Source: Haliscomenobacter sp. (GTDB lineage: Bacteria; Bacteroidota; Bacteroidia; Chitinophagales; Saprospiraceae). Taken from it: a DNA stretch of 15,900 bases. Numbering within the stretch: the stretch's first letter is position 1; every line of letters starts with the position of its first letter. The stretch is from contig NZ_JADKCX010000076.1 in assembly GCF_016718685.1 (NCBI RefSeq), positions 1 through 15,900 on the forward strand, in the 5' to 3' direction. The translations under genes were made by a program, and so were the position numbers. Positions 8,244 to 15,900 of the stretch are shown piece after piece. Below the pieces are notes generated by a model. It was not told the origin of the DNA, did no database searches, and saw only the letters and a list, made by a program, of their open reading frames with translations.

Positions 8244-10253
8244 ATGAAAAACTGTTTGCCTCTACTGTTTTCTTTACTTTTCGCCACTACCCTCTTCGCC
8301 CAAAAAGCCCCCCTCCGCCGCGCCGACAGCTTCTTCGGCCTGCATTTCGATTTTCACGCCAGCGTCAACGATTCATTGGTGGGCAAAACCCTCAGCGAAG
8401 GGATGATTGACAGCCTGTTGACCGCTGTTAAACCAGATTTTATCCAGGTTGACTCCAAAGGCCACCCGGGGGTGACGAGCTACCCAACCAAAGTAGCAGC
8501 CGGTACCCAGGTCAAAAGTTTTACGCAGGATCCACTCGCCTTGTTCCGCAAAGTCACCCAAAAACATGGCGTGGCCTTGTACGTACACTATTCCGGCGTA
8601 TACGACGATGCCGCCCTCCTGAAACACCCCGAATGGGCGGCAATAGATGCCAACGGCAAACCCAGCACCCAAAAAACCTCGGTGCATGGCGCATACGTGG
8701 ACGAATTGATGATTCCTCAATTGAAAGAAATTGCCGACTACGGCGTGGATGGCGTTTGGGTGGACGGCGATTGTTGGGCAACCGTACTCGATTATTCGCC
8801 CAAAGCCCTGGAAAAATTCCGGCAACAAACGGGAATTTTGACCATCCCCAAAAGCAAACAGGACGAGCACTATCTCGACCTGATGAATTTTGCCCGCCAA
8901 TCGTTTAAAAACTACGTGGGGCATTATACCGATCAGTTGCACCAGTACAAACCCAGTTTTCAGGTGGCGTCCAACTGGGCGTTCTCCTCCTTTATGCCCG
9001 AACCCGTAGACCTCAACATCGATTTTATGTCGGGCGACCTCACGCCCATGAATGGGGTGAACTCTGCGCTTTTTGAAGCCAGAGTCTTGGCCGCTCAGTC
9101 GCGTACCTACAAAAAGCCCTGGGATTTGATGTCCTGGAGCTTCAATACCGCCTGGAACACCAGCAATCATGGCGCTAAAACTGCCCTCAACCTGAGCCAG
9201 GAAATTGCCGAAGTGATCGCCATGGGCGGTAGCTACCAATGTTATTTTACCCAAAATCGCGACGCATCCATTCGAACCCAGCAAGTAAAAACCATGGCCG
9301 AATTGGCCGAATTTGCCCGCGCCAGACAAGCCTATACACAAGGCGCAACGGCCATTCCCCAAATCGCGCTGTTGTATTCATTGGCGAGTTTCAAAAAATA
9401 CAATTCCAGCATTTACAACAACTCTGCTGCCGAACCCGTAAAAGCCATTTTGACCGCTTTGATGGATGGGCAAAACGCGGTAGAGGTGTTGTCCGAACAC
9501 CACCTGAAAGGCAGGCTCGACCAATATCCGCTGGTCATCATTCCAGAATGGATTTACCTGGAGCCGGACTTTTTGCAAGAACTAAAAACCTATGCCCAAA
9601 ATGGCGGAAAGCTGCTGGTCATCGGCGCAGAAGCAGTGAAAAATTTCAGCGCTGAATTGGGCATTGAGTTGAATGGCACACCTCAGAAACAACTCTGCTG
9701 GGTGGCCAGCAACGGCGACCTGGGGCTGGTGAATGATTTGCTGCAAAAAGTAAGCCTCACAGCTGGAACCCCCGCATTGGGCAACTATTATGTGAACCAA
9801 GACGCCCGCTATCCCAGCGGCGTTGCTGCTTCAATGGCGGATCTTGGCAAAGGGAAAATCGCCGGGGTGTACTTCAATTTTGGCCAGAGTTACCGCAGTT
9901 TCCAATCGCCCCAACTGCGCGATTTTTTGCAAGGCATCGTCAAAAAAATGTTCTCCAATCCCATCGTCGAAGTACAAGGTTCAAAATTGGTGCACGTCAC
10001 CGTCAATGATCTAAAAGGAAAACTGGCCATCAACTTGATCAACGCCGGGGGCAACCACAACAGTGATAAAGTATACACGTACGATGAGTTGCCGCCACTA
10101 AGCGATTTAACTCTCAAAATCAGGCTGCCCAAGAAGCCCCTGAAAATTGTTCAACAGCCAGAGCATAAACCTTTACCTTTCATGTATGCCAATGGAGTAG
10201 CCACGCTGAAAGTTCCTAAGTTAGGGGTTCATTCGATTGTGGTGGTGGAATGA
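8244..10253 (+). CDS. Secreted TIM-barrel glycoside hydrolase, alpha-L-fucosidase-like (GH29/GH151/GH42-related)
   Basis: This 669-residue exported protein has a signal peptide (MKNCLPLLFSLLFATTLFAQ). The barrel opens with SFFGLHFDFHA (residues of about 29-39), similar to the start of GH29/GH151 fucosidases. GVDGVWVDGDCW at about 168-179 puts Asp174 or Asp176 in the position of the nucleophile on strand 4. Residues of about 370-540 (QIALLYSLASF, LVIIPEWIYLEPDFLQELK, NGGKLLVIGAE) look like the beta-galactosidase trimerisation domain seen in GH42 and GH151. A C-terminal beta domain ends in LGVHSIVVVE. The combination best fits GH151-like fucosidases, but the family is inferred from a few motifs and a beta-galactosidase-like activity cannot be excluded. 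It lies 40 bases after the TlpA gene and 38 before the SGNH gene, supporting an operon. No frameshift was seen. Confidence 0.65.
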   Translation: MKNCLPLLFSLLFATTLFAQKAPLRRADSFFGLHFDFHASVNDSLVGKTLSEGMIDSLLTAVKPDFIQVDSKGHPGVTSYPTKVAAGTQVKSFTQDPLALFRKVTQKHGVALYVHYSGVYDDAALLKHPEWAAIDANGKPSTQKTSVHGAYVDELMIPQLKEIADYGVDGVWVDGDCWATVLDYSPKALEKFRQQTGILTIPKSKQDEHYLDLMNFARQSFKNYVGHYTDQLHQYKPSFQVASNWAFSSFMPEPVDLNIDFMSGDLTPMNGVNSALFEARVLAAQSRTYKKPWDLMSWSFNTAWNTSNHGAKTALNLSQEIAEVIAMGGSYQCYFTQNRDASIRTQQVKTMAELAEFARARQAYTQGATAIPQIALLYSLASFKKYNSSIYNNSAAEPVKAILTALMDGQNAVEVLSEHHLKGRLDQYPLVIIPEWIYLEPDFLQELKTYAQNGGKLLVIGAEAVKNFSAELGIELNGTPQKQLCWVASNGDLGLVNDLLQKVSLTAGTPALGNYYVNQDARYPSGVAASMADLGKGKIAGVYFNFGQSYRSFQSPQLRDFLQGIVKKMFSNPIVEVQGSKLVHVTVNDLKGKLAINLINAGGNHNSDKVYTYDELPPLSDLTLKIRLPKKPLKIVQQPEHKPLPFMYANGVATLKVPKLGVHSIVVVE

Positions 10254-10291
10254 TTTCTTTCAGCAAAACCTTTAGACCAAAACGAATCAAC

Positions 10292-11524
10292 ATGCGGGCA
10301 ATCATTTTATTTCTTTTATTGACTCAACTCCATCATTCTTTTGCCCAATCCGATACCCTCGCCAACGCGCAGGAACTCAGTCCCCGTGGCGGGCTCCCCA
10401 ATTTTTTTGCCAAAATCCAAAAGGGCAAAACCGTAAAAGTCGCCTACCTGGGTGGCAGCATTACCCGTGCCGACCACGGCTGGCGGGAGCAGAGTTTTCA
10501 GTGGTTAAAAAAGGAATTTCCCCAGGCGCAGTTGAGCGAAATCATGGCGGCCATTGGAGGTACGGGCTCTGATTTTGGGGCTTACCGCTTACAACCGCAC
10601 GTATTGCAGCACCAGCCCGATCTGGTGTTTGTAGAGTTTGCCGTCAACGACAATGGCAAATCAGCCCCCGAAGTAAAAGCGGCGATGGAAGGCATTGTGC
10701 GCCAGATCTGGCGAAAAAACCGCCGCACCGACATTTGCTTCGTCTACACGTTTTCCAGGCCGCAGTTGGAGTTTTATCAGCGGGGCAAGTTTCCGGTTTC
10801 AGCTTCCGCGATGGAAGCGGTGGCCGATTATTACCAAATTCCCTCTATCGCGATGGCCTTGCCCGCCGTCCAATTGATTACGGAAGGGAAAATGTTGTTG
10901 CAAGCCAAAGTCAGTGAAAACCCTGGGCAATTGGTTTTTTCGGAAGATGGCGTTCACCCCCTGGTGGAAACCGGACATAAAATTTATGCAGAAGCCATCC
11001 AACGCCAATTCAAGGTTTTACAAAGTATCGGCAATCCGGGTGCTCATGCGTTAACAACTGCACTTTTGCCCCAAAACCTGGAAAAGGCCCGCATGTTGGC
11101 GCTGGATCAGGTGAAAAAAAGTGCAGGCTGGCGTCTGACCGATTCTGTGGTGTTGCGCAAACCCTTTGCCGATCTGATGCCCCCGGTGTATTCCACAGCA
11201 GATACCGCCCAGTTTTTAACCCTACGTTTCAAAGGCAGCAGCCTGGGTTGGCTGGATGTGATGGGCCCCAGCAGTGGCCAAATTGTGGTTTGGATCGACG
11301 ATGACGCGCCGCGTTACCTCAACCGTTTTGACGAATACTGTACCTACTACCGCATGAGTTACAGCCTGATCAATGGTTTGTCTGAGGGCAAACACCGGGC
11401 GATCATCAAGGTTTCTCCGAATGAGCTCGACAAAGCCGCCATTTTGCAAAAGCGCAACAACAAAATCAACAATCCTCAACTTTATGCCGGGCGGGCATTT
11501 TACTGGGGCTTTTTGGTAAAATGA
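10292..11524 (+). CDS. Secreted SGNH/GDSL hydrolase (carbohydrate esterase candidate)
   Basis: The 410-residue exported protein has the signal peptide MRAIILFLLLTQLHHSFAQ. The SGNH fold is clear: block I LGGSIT (Ser56), block II GGTGSDFGAYRL with the oxyanion glycine, block III EFAVNDNG (Asn119), and block V EDGVHP near residue 225 with the Asp-His pair. Residues of about 270-410 form an extra beta-sandwich-like domain (LTLRFKGSSLGWLDVMGPSS, IVVWIDDDAP, HRAIIKVSPNE). Enzymes of this type remove acyl groups, mainly acetyl, from polysaccharides, which fits a role in clearing decorations before the glycosidases act; the actual substrate is inferred. The in-frame ATG at 10250 overlaps the stop of the previous gene and would place 14 charged residues before the signal peptide, so 10292 is preferred. 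Confidence 0.85.
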   Translation: MRAIILFLLLTQLHHSFAQSDTLANAQELSPRGGLPNFFAKIQKGKTVKVAYLGGSITRADHGWREQSFQWLKKEFPQAQLSEIMAAIGGTGSDFGAYRLQPHVLQHQPDLVFVEFAVNDNGKSAPEVKAAMEGIVRQIWRKNRRTDICFVYTFSRPQLEFYQRGKFPVSASAMEAVADYYQIPSIAMALPAVQLITEGKMLLQAKVSENPGQLVFSEDGVHPLVETGHKIYAEAIQRQFKVLQSIGNPGAHALTTALLPQNLEKARMLALDQVKKSAGWRLTDSVVLRKPFADLMPPVYSTADTAQFLTLRFKGSSLGWLDVMGPSSGQIVVWIDDDAPRYLNRFDEYCTYYRMSYSLINGLSEGKHRAIIKVSPNELDKAAILQKRNNKINNPQLYAGRAFYWGFLVK

Positions 11525-11629
11525 AATAGGCAGAACTCCATCAGGGAAAAACTTGTGCTGTATCGTCTATGCTTAACAATGAGGATTTCCATTGTAACTT
11601 ACCCACATCAACCATCAAACAAACAAAAA

Positions 11630-12526
11630 ATGCAAGCAAGACTAAAATCGATAAGTATTGGCGTCCTGGTATTGTGCTGTGTGCAAGTTTTTGCGCAGGC
11701 AAAATTCGGGAAAGTCCTCAAAGACATGCCCGGCGTAGTTTCCTACACCTACCGCAACGAATTTGCCAAAGATGTGCCCAAAACCCTGGACAACATCAAA
11801 GCACTGGGCCTTACCAATATCGAATTTTCCAATTTATTTGGCAAAACCGCCTCGGAATTGCGTACCCTATTAGATGCGCGCGGCATGATTTGTACCAGTT
11901 ACGGGGTGAGTTACGATGCTTTGCTGAACAAAATTGACCAGGTGGCGGAAGAAGCGAAAATACTCGGCGCAGAATTTGTACGCGTGGCCTGGATTCCCCA
12001 CACGGGGCCAATGGATCTGGCACTGGCGCAAAAAACCGTGGCTGATTTCAACCGTTTTGGCCAAAAACTCAAAGAAAAAGGCCTGACCTTCTGCTACCAC
12101 AATCACGGCTTTGAGTTTCTGCCTTACGGCAAAGGCACCTATTTCGATTACATCGTGCAAAACACCAATCCCGACTACGTTTCTTTTGAAATGGACATCC
12201 TGTGGGTGTTCCATCCTGGACAGGATCCAGCTGCGCTGCTCAAAAAATACCCCAAGCGCTTCCGTTTGATGCACGTCAAAGACCTCAAGAAAGGGGTAGT
12301 TGGAGATTTTAGTGGTGGCACCCCCACGGAAAATGACGTTACCCTAGGCACGGGACAACTTAATTTGCCAAAAATCCTGAAAGCAGCGCGCAAAACCAGC
12401 ATCAAGTATTTCTACATCGAGGATGAGAATCCGAAGGCGAGTGAGCAGGTGCCTTTGAGTTTGGCGTATTTGAAGGGATTAAGTAGAAAGATTGCATGCG
12501 GGAGTTCCTCCTCCCAAATTTTGTGA
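11630..12526 (+). CDS. Exported sugar-phosphate isomerase/epimerase-like TIM-barrel protein
   Basis: This is a xylose-isomerase-like TIM barrel (AP endonuclease 2 family) of about 298 residues. Residues of about 1-22 form a signal peptide (ISIGVLVLCCVQVFAQ), so it acts in the periplasm, unlike the classic cytoplasmic enzymes. Family motifs are NIEFSN on an early strand, FCYHNHGFEF (His157, His159, Glu162), SFEMDILWVF (Glu187, Asp189), LMHVKD (His215) and YIEDEN near the end; these supply metal and substrate ligands. Exported members in Bacteroidota often sit beside dehydrogenases and keto-sugar enzymes. ATG 11630 follows AAACAAAAA and starts the signal peptide; upstream in-frame ATGs would spoil it. 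The usual C-terminus is near SLAYLKGL. Here the frame continues 12 residues further, but one A added at 12481-12482 gives a stop at 12484-12486, so the end may be displaced by an indel. The substrate is unknown. Confidence 0.82.
   Translation: MQARLKSISIGVLVLCCVQVFAQAKFGKVLKDMPGVVSYTYRNEFAKDVPKTLDNIKALGLTNIEFSNLFGKTASELRTLLDARGMICTSYGVSYDALLNKIDQVAEEAKILGAEFVRVAWIPHTGPMDLALAQKTVADFNRFGQKLKEKGLTFCYHNHGFEFLPYGKGTYFDYIVQNTNPDYVSFEMDILWVFHPGQDPAALLKKYPKRFRLMHVKDLKKGVVGDFSGGTPTENDVTLGTGQLNLPKILKAARKTSIKYFYIEDENPKASEQVPLSLAYLKGLSRKIACGSSSSQIL
12500..12522 (+). terminator. Weak hairpin with T run after the isomerase-like gene
   Basis: GGGAG (12500-12504) pairs with CTCCC (12511-12515) over a 6-base loop and is followed by AAATTTT. 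If the isomerase gene really stops at 12484-12486 this hairpin sits in the right place for a terminator. The stem is only five pairs and an A triplet separates it from the Ts, so the call is tentative. Confidence 0.25.
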
Positions 12527-12592
12527 GCCAAATCCACAAAAATGTATTTTGTGGCGCAGAATGCATCATTCACCTACATCAAACCAGCCAAA

Positions 12593-14351
12593 ATGCAAGT
12601 TTTGCCCAAATTATTCTTTCCTATAATCATTTTTTGCAGCCTTATTTTAGCCCTCAGCAGCTGCACCACGGGCAAAAAAAATACCAGTTCGCTGTCAAAA
12701 AGTGCCCTTTCGGCCTACTCCACCGACACCAAAGTGCACGCCAAAGGACAGCAATTGTTCCAGGCCTACTGTTCGCCTTGCCATAATTTTTTACAAAAAG
12801 GAATAGACCCGGGTTTGGGAGAGGTCACCTCGTTGGTAAATCCGGTTTGGTTGAAAAAATTCATCCGCAATGCCCCCGAGTTGATTGAACAAGGATATAC
12901 GGGCAGTCCAGCTTTTTGAGGAGTACAAGCAATTGATGCCCCCCTTTACCAACCTGAAAGATGCTGACCTTGAAGCCATCATGGCCTATATCCATACCCA
13001 ACAGCAAGCTCCGCAGCAGGAACAGGTCAGTGATTTAGGTACGGCGCTCAGCGACCCTGTACCGACCAAAATTGCCAAAAGTGGCCTTCAACTGCACATT
13101 GAACACGTCATGACCGCGCCCGTCACGGCTGACAAAGCCCCGATCGCCCGCATCAACAAAATGCAGGTGTTGCCGGGCACACCCGACCGTTTGTTCATCC
13201 AGGATTTGCGCGGCATTTTGTACGAATTGAAGGACAAGCAATGGCTGGTAGCGATGGATATGGCCAAGGAACGCCCACATTTCATCCACGCGCCCGGCAT
13301 GGGTACGGGCTTGGGCAGCTATGCCTTTCATCCCGATTTTTACCAGAATGGCCTGTTTTACACCACCCATACCGAACCGGCCAAAACCGCAGTGGCCGAT
13401 TTCAGTTATGCCGATTCAATCAAAGTAGCCATGCAGTGGGTGCTCACCGAGTGGAAACTGAAGGACCCCAAGGCGCTGCCTTTTGTTGGAAATGGCCGGG
13501 AGTTGCTGCGCATCAATATGGTGACGGGTATCCACGGCGTACAAGAGATCACCTTTAATCCATTGGCCAAACGTGGTGATCCGGAGTATGGCCTGCTGTA
13601 CATTGGTGTAGGCGACGGTGGCGCTTCGGAAAACCGCTATCATTTTATCTGCAACGACAAAAGCCGCGTTTGGGGCTCTGTACTGCGGATTGATCCACAG
13701 GGCAAGAACAGCAAAAATGGCCGCTACGGCATTCCGCGTGACAACCCTTACGCCAAACTTAGCGATGAGGAAGCTTGCCGGGAGATTTTTTGTCGCGGCT
13801 TTCGCAACCCCAACCGCTACCTCTGGACACCCGATGGCAGGCTCTTGATCACCGATATCGGCCACGCCAACATCGAAGAGTTAAACCTGGGCGTGGCGGG
13901 TGGCGATTACGGCTGGCCGGAGCGCGAGGGTACTTTTGTGATCAATCACCGGGGCAAAATGGACAAAGTGTACGCCCTGCCCGCCTCAGATAGCAAACTG
14001 AATTACACCTATCCGGTGGCACAATATGACCACGACGAAGGCAAAGCCATCATCAGTGGTTTTGTATACACGGGTACTGCATTCCCGCAGCTCCGCGGCA
14101 AGTACGTTTGTGGCGACATCAACAATGGGCGGCTCTTTTGTGTCGAAACTGCTCAATTGAAGCAAGGGCAACAAGCGCCGTTTCAGGAGTTGGAACTAAA
14201 AATGGGCAGCGAGCTGGTCAAAATTACGGAATTGACCAAAGGGATCAAACCCGATTTTCGCCTGGGAATGGGGCTAAATGGGGAGCTGTTTTTGTTCACC
14301 AAGTCCGACGGAAAGGTCTACAAGGTTGTAGATTGCCAGTCCAATCCTTAA
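12593..14351 (+). CDS. Lipoprotein: cytochrome c fused to PQQ-dependent sugar dehydrogenase (GSDH), frameshifted
   Basis: Repaired, this is one protein of about 586 residues. A lipoprotein signal (LALSSC, lipidated Cys24) anchors it to a membrane. Residues of about 50-135 form a class I cytochrome c with CSPCH (Cys60, Cys63, His64) and a likely Met116 heme ligand in LMPPF. The rest is a glucose/sorbosone dehydrogenase beta-propeller: GMGTGLGSYAFHPDF, LLYIGVGDGGASENRYHF, WGSVLRIDPQG, FCRGFRNPNRYLW, TDIGHANIEELN and GDYGWPEREG. Such enzymes oxidise sugars with PQQ and Ca2+, passing electrons here to the attached heme. The two halves lie in different frames; one G added to GG at 12893-12894 joins ELIEQG to DIRAVQLFEEYKQLMPPF. 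ATG 12593 starts the lipoprotein signal, whereas the upstream ATG 12542 would add 17 unlikely residues. The fusion fits a respiratory sugar oxidase; the sugar oxidised is unknown. Confidence 0.86.
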
Positions 14352-14360
14352 TTATTCAGC

Positions 14361-14379
14361 ATCCCAATTAGGGGTTTTT
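14361..14379 (+). terminator. Weak terminator candidate after the sugar dehydrogenase gene
   Basis: ATCCC (14361-14365) can pair with GGGGT (14371-14375) over AATTA, with one G-U pair, followed by TTTT. It lies 10 bases after the stop at 14349-14351. If real, the MFS gene would have its own promoter in the remaining 50 or so bases, where no clear TAnnTTTG box is visible. Confidence 0.3.
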
Positions 14380-14432
14380 CCATTTTAACAGTCTTTAATA
14401 CACGAAAACGCGATTACAAATCAAATCAACAC

Positions 14433-15678
14433 ATGAGTAACCCAAACCCGTTCAGCGCCAAAAGCTCGCTTCAACACCTGTTCAGCATACCCGTCATTGT
14501 CGCCGCATTGGGCTATTTTGTTGACATCTATGATTTATTGCTCTTTAGCATTGTGCGCATTCCGAGTTTACAGTCCTTGGGATTGTCCGAACAAGAAGTA
14601 TCTTCAGTAGGCGCCAGCATCCTCAATTGGCAAATGATGGGCTTACTGATCGGAGGGATTTTATGGGTGTATTGGGGAGAAAAAAAGGTCGACTTTCGGT
14701 ACTTTTTGGATCCATCCTAACTTATTCTTTGGCGAACATCGCCTGTGGTTTTGTACAAGACCCCACGACCTACAAAATCTTACGCTTCATTGCTGGGATT
14801 GGCCTGGCCGGAGAGTTGGGCGCGGGCATCACCCTGGTGTCTGAAATTTTGCCCAAACATTTGCGGGCCATCGGTACGTCGCTGGTTGCGGGGATAGGCT
14901 TATTAGGGGCAGTAGTGGCTTACTTTAGTGTAGAATGGTTCGACTGGCGCACGGCTTATTTCATCGGTGGTGGCATGGGTATTGCGCTGTTGCTGTTGCG
15001 CATTGGCGTGTTTGAGTCCGGCGTTTTTATGCACATCAAGGCGCAGAAACACTTGCAACGCGGGAATTTCTTCTCGTTATTCACCAATCGAGACCGACTG
15101 ATTCGGTATTTGAAATGCATCGGGATGGGTTTGCCTACCTGGTTTGTCATCGGGATTCTGGCCACGTTTAGCAATGAGTTTGGCCTGGCCATGAACATTC
15201 CCGAACCGATCAAACCCGGGCTATCGATCATGTGGTGCTACATCGGACTATCCGTGGGCGACCTCAGCAGTGGTTTTTTGAGCCATTGGCTCCATTCCCG
15301 CAAGAAGGCGGTGCTGGGCTTGATGCTTTTTACGCTGGTTTGTACGCTCATCTATTTGTTTGGGGGCATCAATACCGCCTCTAACTTTTATGGAATAATC
15401 CTGTTTTTGGGTTTTGGCATCGGGTATTGGGCGATGTTTGTGACCATCGGAGCCGAACAGTTTGGCACCAACCTACGTGCTACCGCCGCCACCACGATAC
15501 CGAATATGGTGCGGGGCACCGTTGTGCTCATGACCACCCTATTTGGCTATTTTCAAACAGTCGTTTAGTGATTGAATCCGGGGCTTTCGTAGGGTTGTTG
15601 TGCTTTGCGATTGGCCTGTTTTCGATCTTGACCATTTCTGAAACGCACAATCGAGACCTGGATTTTTTGGAAGAGTAG
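14433..15678 (+). CDS. MFS transporter (sugar/organic acid:H+ symporter type), two frameshifts
   Basis: This is an inner-membrane major facilitator of about 415 residues and about 12 transmembrane helices when repaired. The N-terminus SIPVIVAALGYFVDIYDLLL has the charged GYFVDIYD of helix 1 found in metabolite:H+ symporters. Three frames must be joined. Adding one G to GGG at 14665-14667 restores MFS motif A as GILWGVLGRKKGRLSVLFGS. Adding one T to TTT at 15564-15566 joins TLFGYFQTVV to VIESGAFVGLLCFAIGL and the ending HNRDLDFLEE. Between these lie RFIAGIGLAGELGAGITLVS (helices 4-5), an intracellular loop with HIKAQKHLQRGNFFSLF, and FGIGYWAMFVTIGAEQFGTN near helices 10-11. It probably imports the sugar or oxidised sugar made by the upstream enzymes, or a sugar acid; this is inferred from position. 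It lies 81 bases after the dehydrogenase. Confidence 0.87.
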
Positions 15679-15730
15679 GGTAATGAAAGCGTTGAATTAT
15701 TGTTATTAATAACTCACAGTACGCATTTTT

Positions 15731-15773
15731 CACCGCAGAGTAACGGAGTGCACGCGGAGTTCCGCGAGTTTTT
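15731..15773. repeat. CACAGAG-type intergenic repeat with embedded hairpin and T run
   Basis: The stretch has the rhythm of the intergenic repeats of the form CACMGAGT.ACGGAG that recur in many bacterial genomes (recalled, not searched). Within it CGCGGA (15753-15758) pairs perfectly with TCCGCG (15761-15766), best seen as a 5-bp stem with an AGTT loop, followed by AG and TTTTT at 15769-15773. That makes it a reasonable terminator for the MFS gene, which ends 52 bases earlier. A copy of a wider repeat family and a working terminator are both possible. Confidence 0.45.
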
Positions 15774-15786
15774 AACACAAGGGTTT

Positions 15787-15800
15787 GCCACTGCGGTGGC
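15787..15800. repeat. Short hairpin in the 3' intergenic region
   Basis: GCCAC (15787-15791) and GTGGC (15796-15800) form a perfect 5-bp stem with a TGCG loop, 20 bases after the previous hairpin. No T run follows, so it is not a simple terminator; with its neighbour it could form a paired-hairpin repeat. Confidence 0.3.
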
Positions 15801-15900
15801 TGGAGTTCAACTATAGGAAGATCTTGTTTGTAGGCTCAAGTCAAAAATAATGGGACTTCAAAGGGTAACGAACCAACTTTCAACCATACGACCTCCGTAG
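15801..15900. other. Non-coding tail with no supported gene
   Basis: No open frame of useful length is present; the only ATG frame, at about 15850, would encode 16 residues ending in the last codon of the window. No tRNA or recognised motif was found. The final 11 bases (gacctccgtag) look like the left half of a palindrome of the form acctcc-gtag-ggaggt, but the window ends before this can be seen. Confidence 0.4.

Noticed and set aside
8373..9362. A 329-residue - strand open frame opposite the fucosidase-like gene
   Set aside because: No signal, domain or motif; fully inside a convincing + strand gene.
12521..12551. Promoter-like TTG (12521-12523) and TATTTTG (12545-12551) 21 bases apart upstream of the cytochrome c-GSDH gene
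   Set aside because: The -7 box lacks one T of the TAnnTTTG consensus, so it is not listed; it would become a good match if another T were missing from the run.
14640..15570. Programmed ribosomal frameshifting in the MFS gene, suggested by the A7 run at 14680-14686
   Set aside because: The frame is better restored upstream at GGG 14665-14667, which rebuilds MFS motif A. Similar one-base breaks in unrelated genes favour sequencing error.
1..15900. CRISPR array, tRNA/rRNA genes, transposase, SusC/SusD pair, anti-phage genes
   Set aside because: No spaced direct repeats, no tRNA-like arms with the TTCRA loop, and no proteins with the relevant motifs were found on either strand.

Overview
The window looks like a chromosomal segment from a Bacteroidota bacterium, most likely a Saprospiraceae or Haliscomenobacter-like relative. 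The grounds are secreted proteins with short signal peptides ending in AQ, start codons preceded by A-rich sequence rather than a Shine-Dalgarno box, a promoter-like TTG...TAnnTTTG pair, a TlpA/DUF4369-type thioredoxin, and carbohydrate-active families typical of that phylum. The genus is inferred from protein style only.

Layout. Nearly everything is on the + strand. In order: the 3' end of a GH31 glycosidase (1-938); a long imperfect palindrome (886-991); a secreted GH36/GH27-like glycosidase (1012-3179); a sulfatase on the - strand (3191-4636); a divergently transcribed secreted beta-helix protein resembling GH141 with a C-terminal PDZ domain (4699-7023); a TlpA-like thioredoxin (7059-8204); a secreted GH29/GH151/GH42-like TIM-barrel protein, possibly an alpha-L-fucosidase (8244-10253); a secreted SGNH/GDSL hydrolase (10292-11524); a secreted sugar-phosphate-isomerase-like TIM barrel (11630-12526); a lipoprotein joining cytochrome c to a PQQ-type sugar dehydrogenase (12593-14351); an MFS transporter (14433-15678); and a 222-base tail with hairpins and no supported gene. 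The genes at 4699-11524 are spaced only 35 to 40 bases apart and probably form one operon.

How the genes may work together. This is a glycan-utilisation locus without a visible SusC/SusD pair. Two fucosidase-like proteins, a sulfatase and an SGNH esterase candidate suggest a fucosylated, decorated and possibly sulfated polysaccharide. GH31 and GH36-like enzymes would trim alpha-linked sugars. Downstream, a membrane-anchored sugar dehydrogenase, an exported isomerase-like protein and an MFS carrier suggest that released sugars or glycosides are oxidised in the periplasm before or instead of direct uptake. Function and substrate are inferred.

Sequence quality. At least seven one-base indels in short homopolymers break or distort five genes. 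The sulfatase carries two that compensate each other. Each is repaired by one base, and the restored proteins read as normal family members. This looks like residual sequencing or assembly error rather than real gene decay. The split genes are therefore annotated as single genes.
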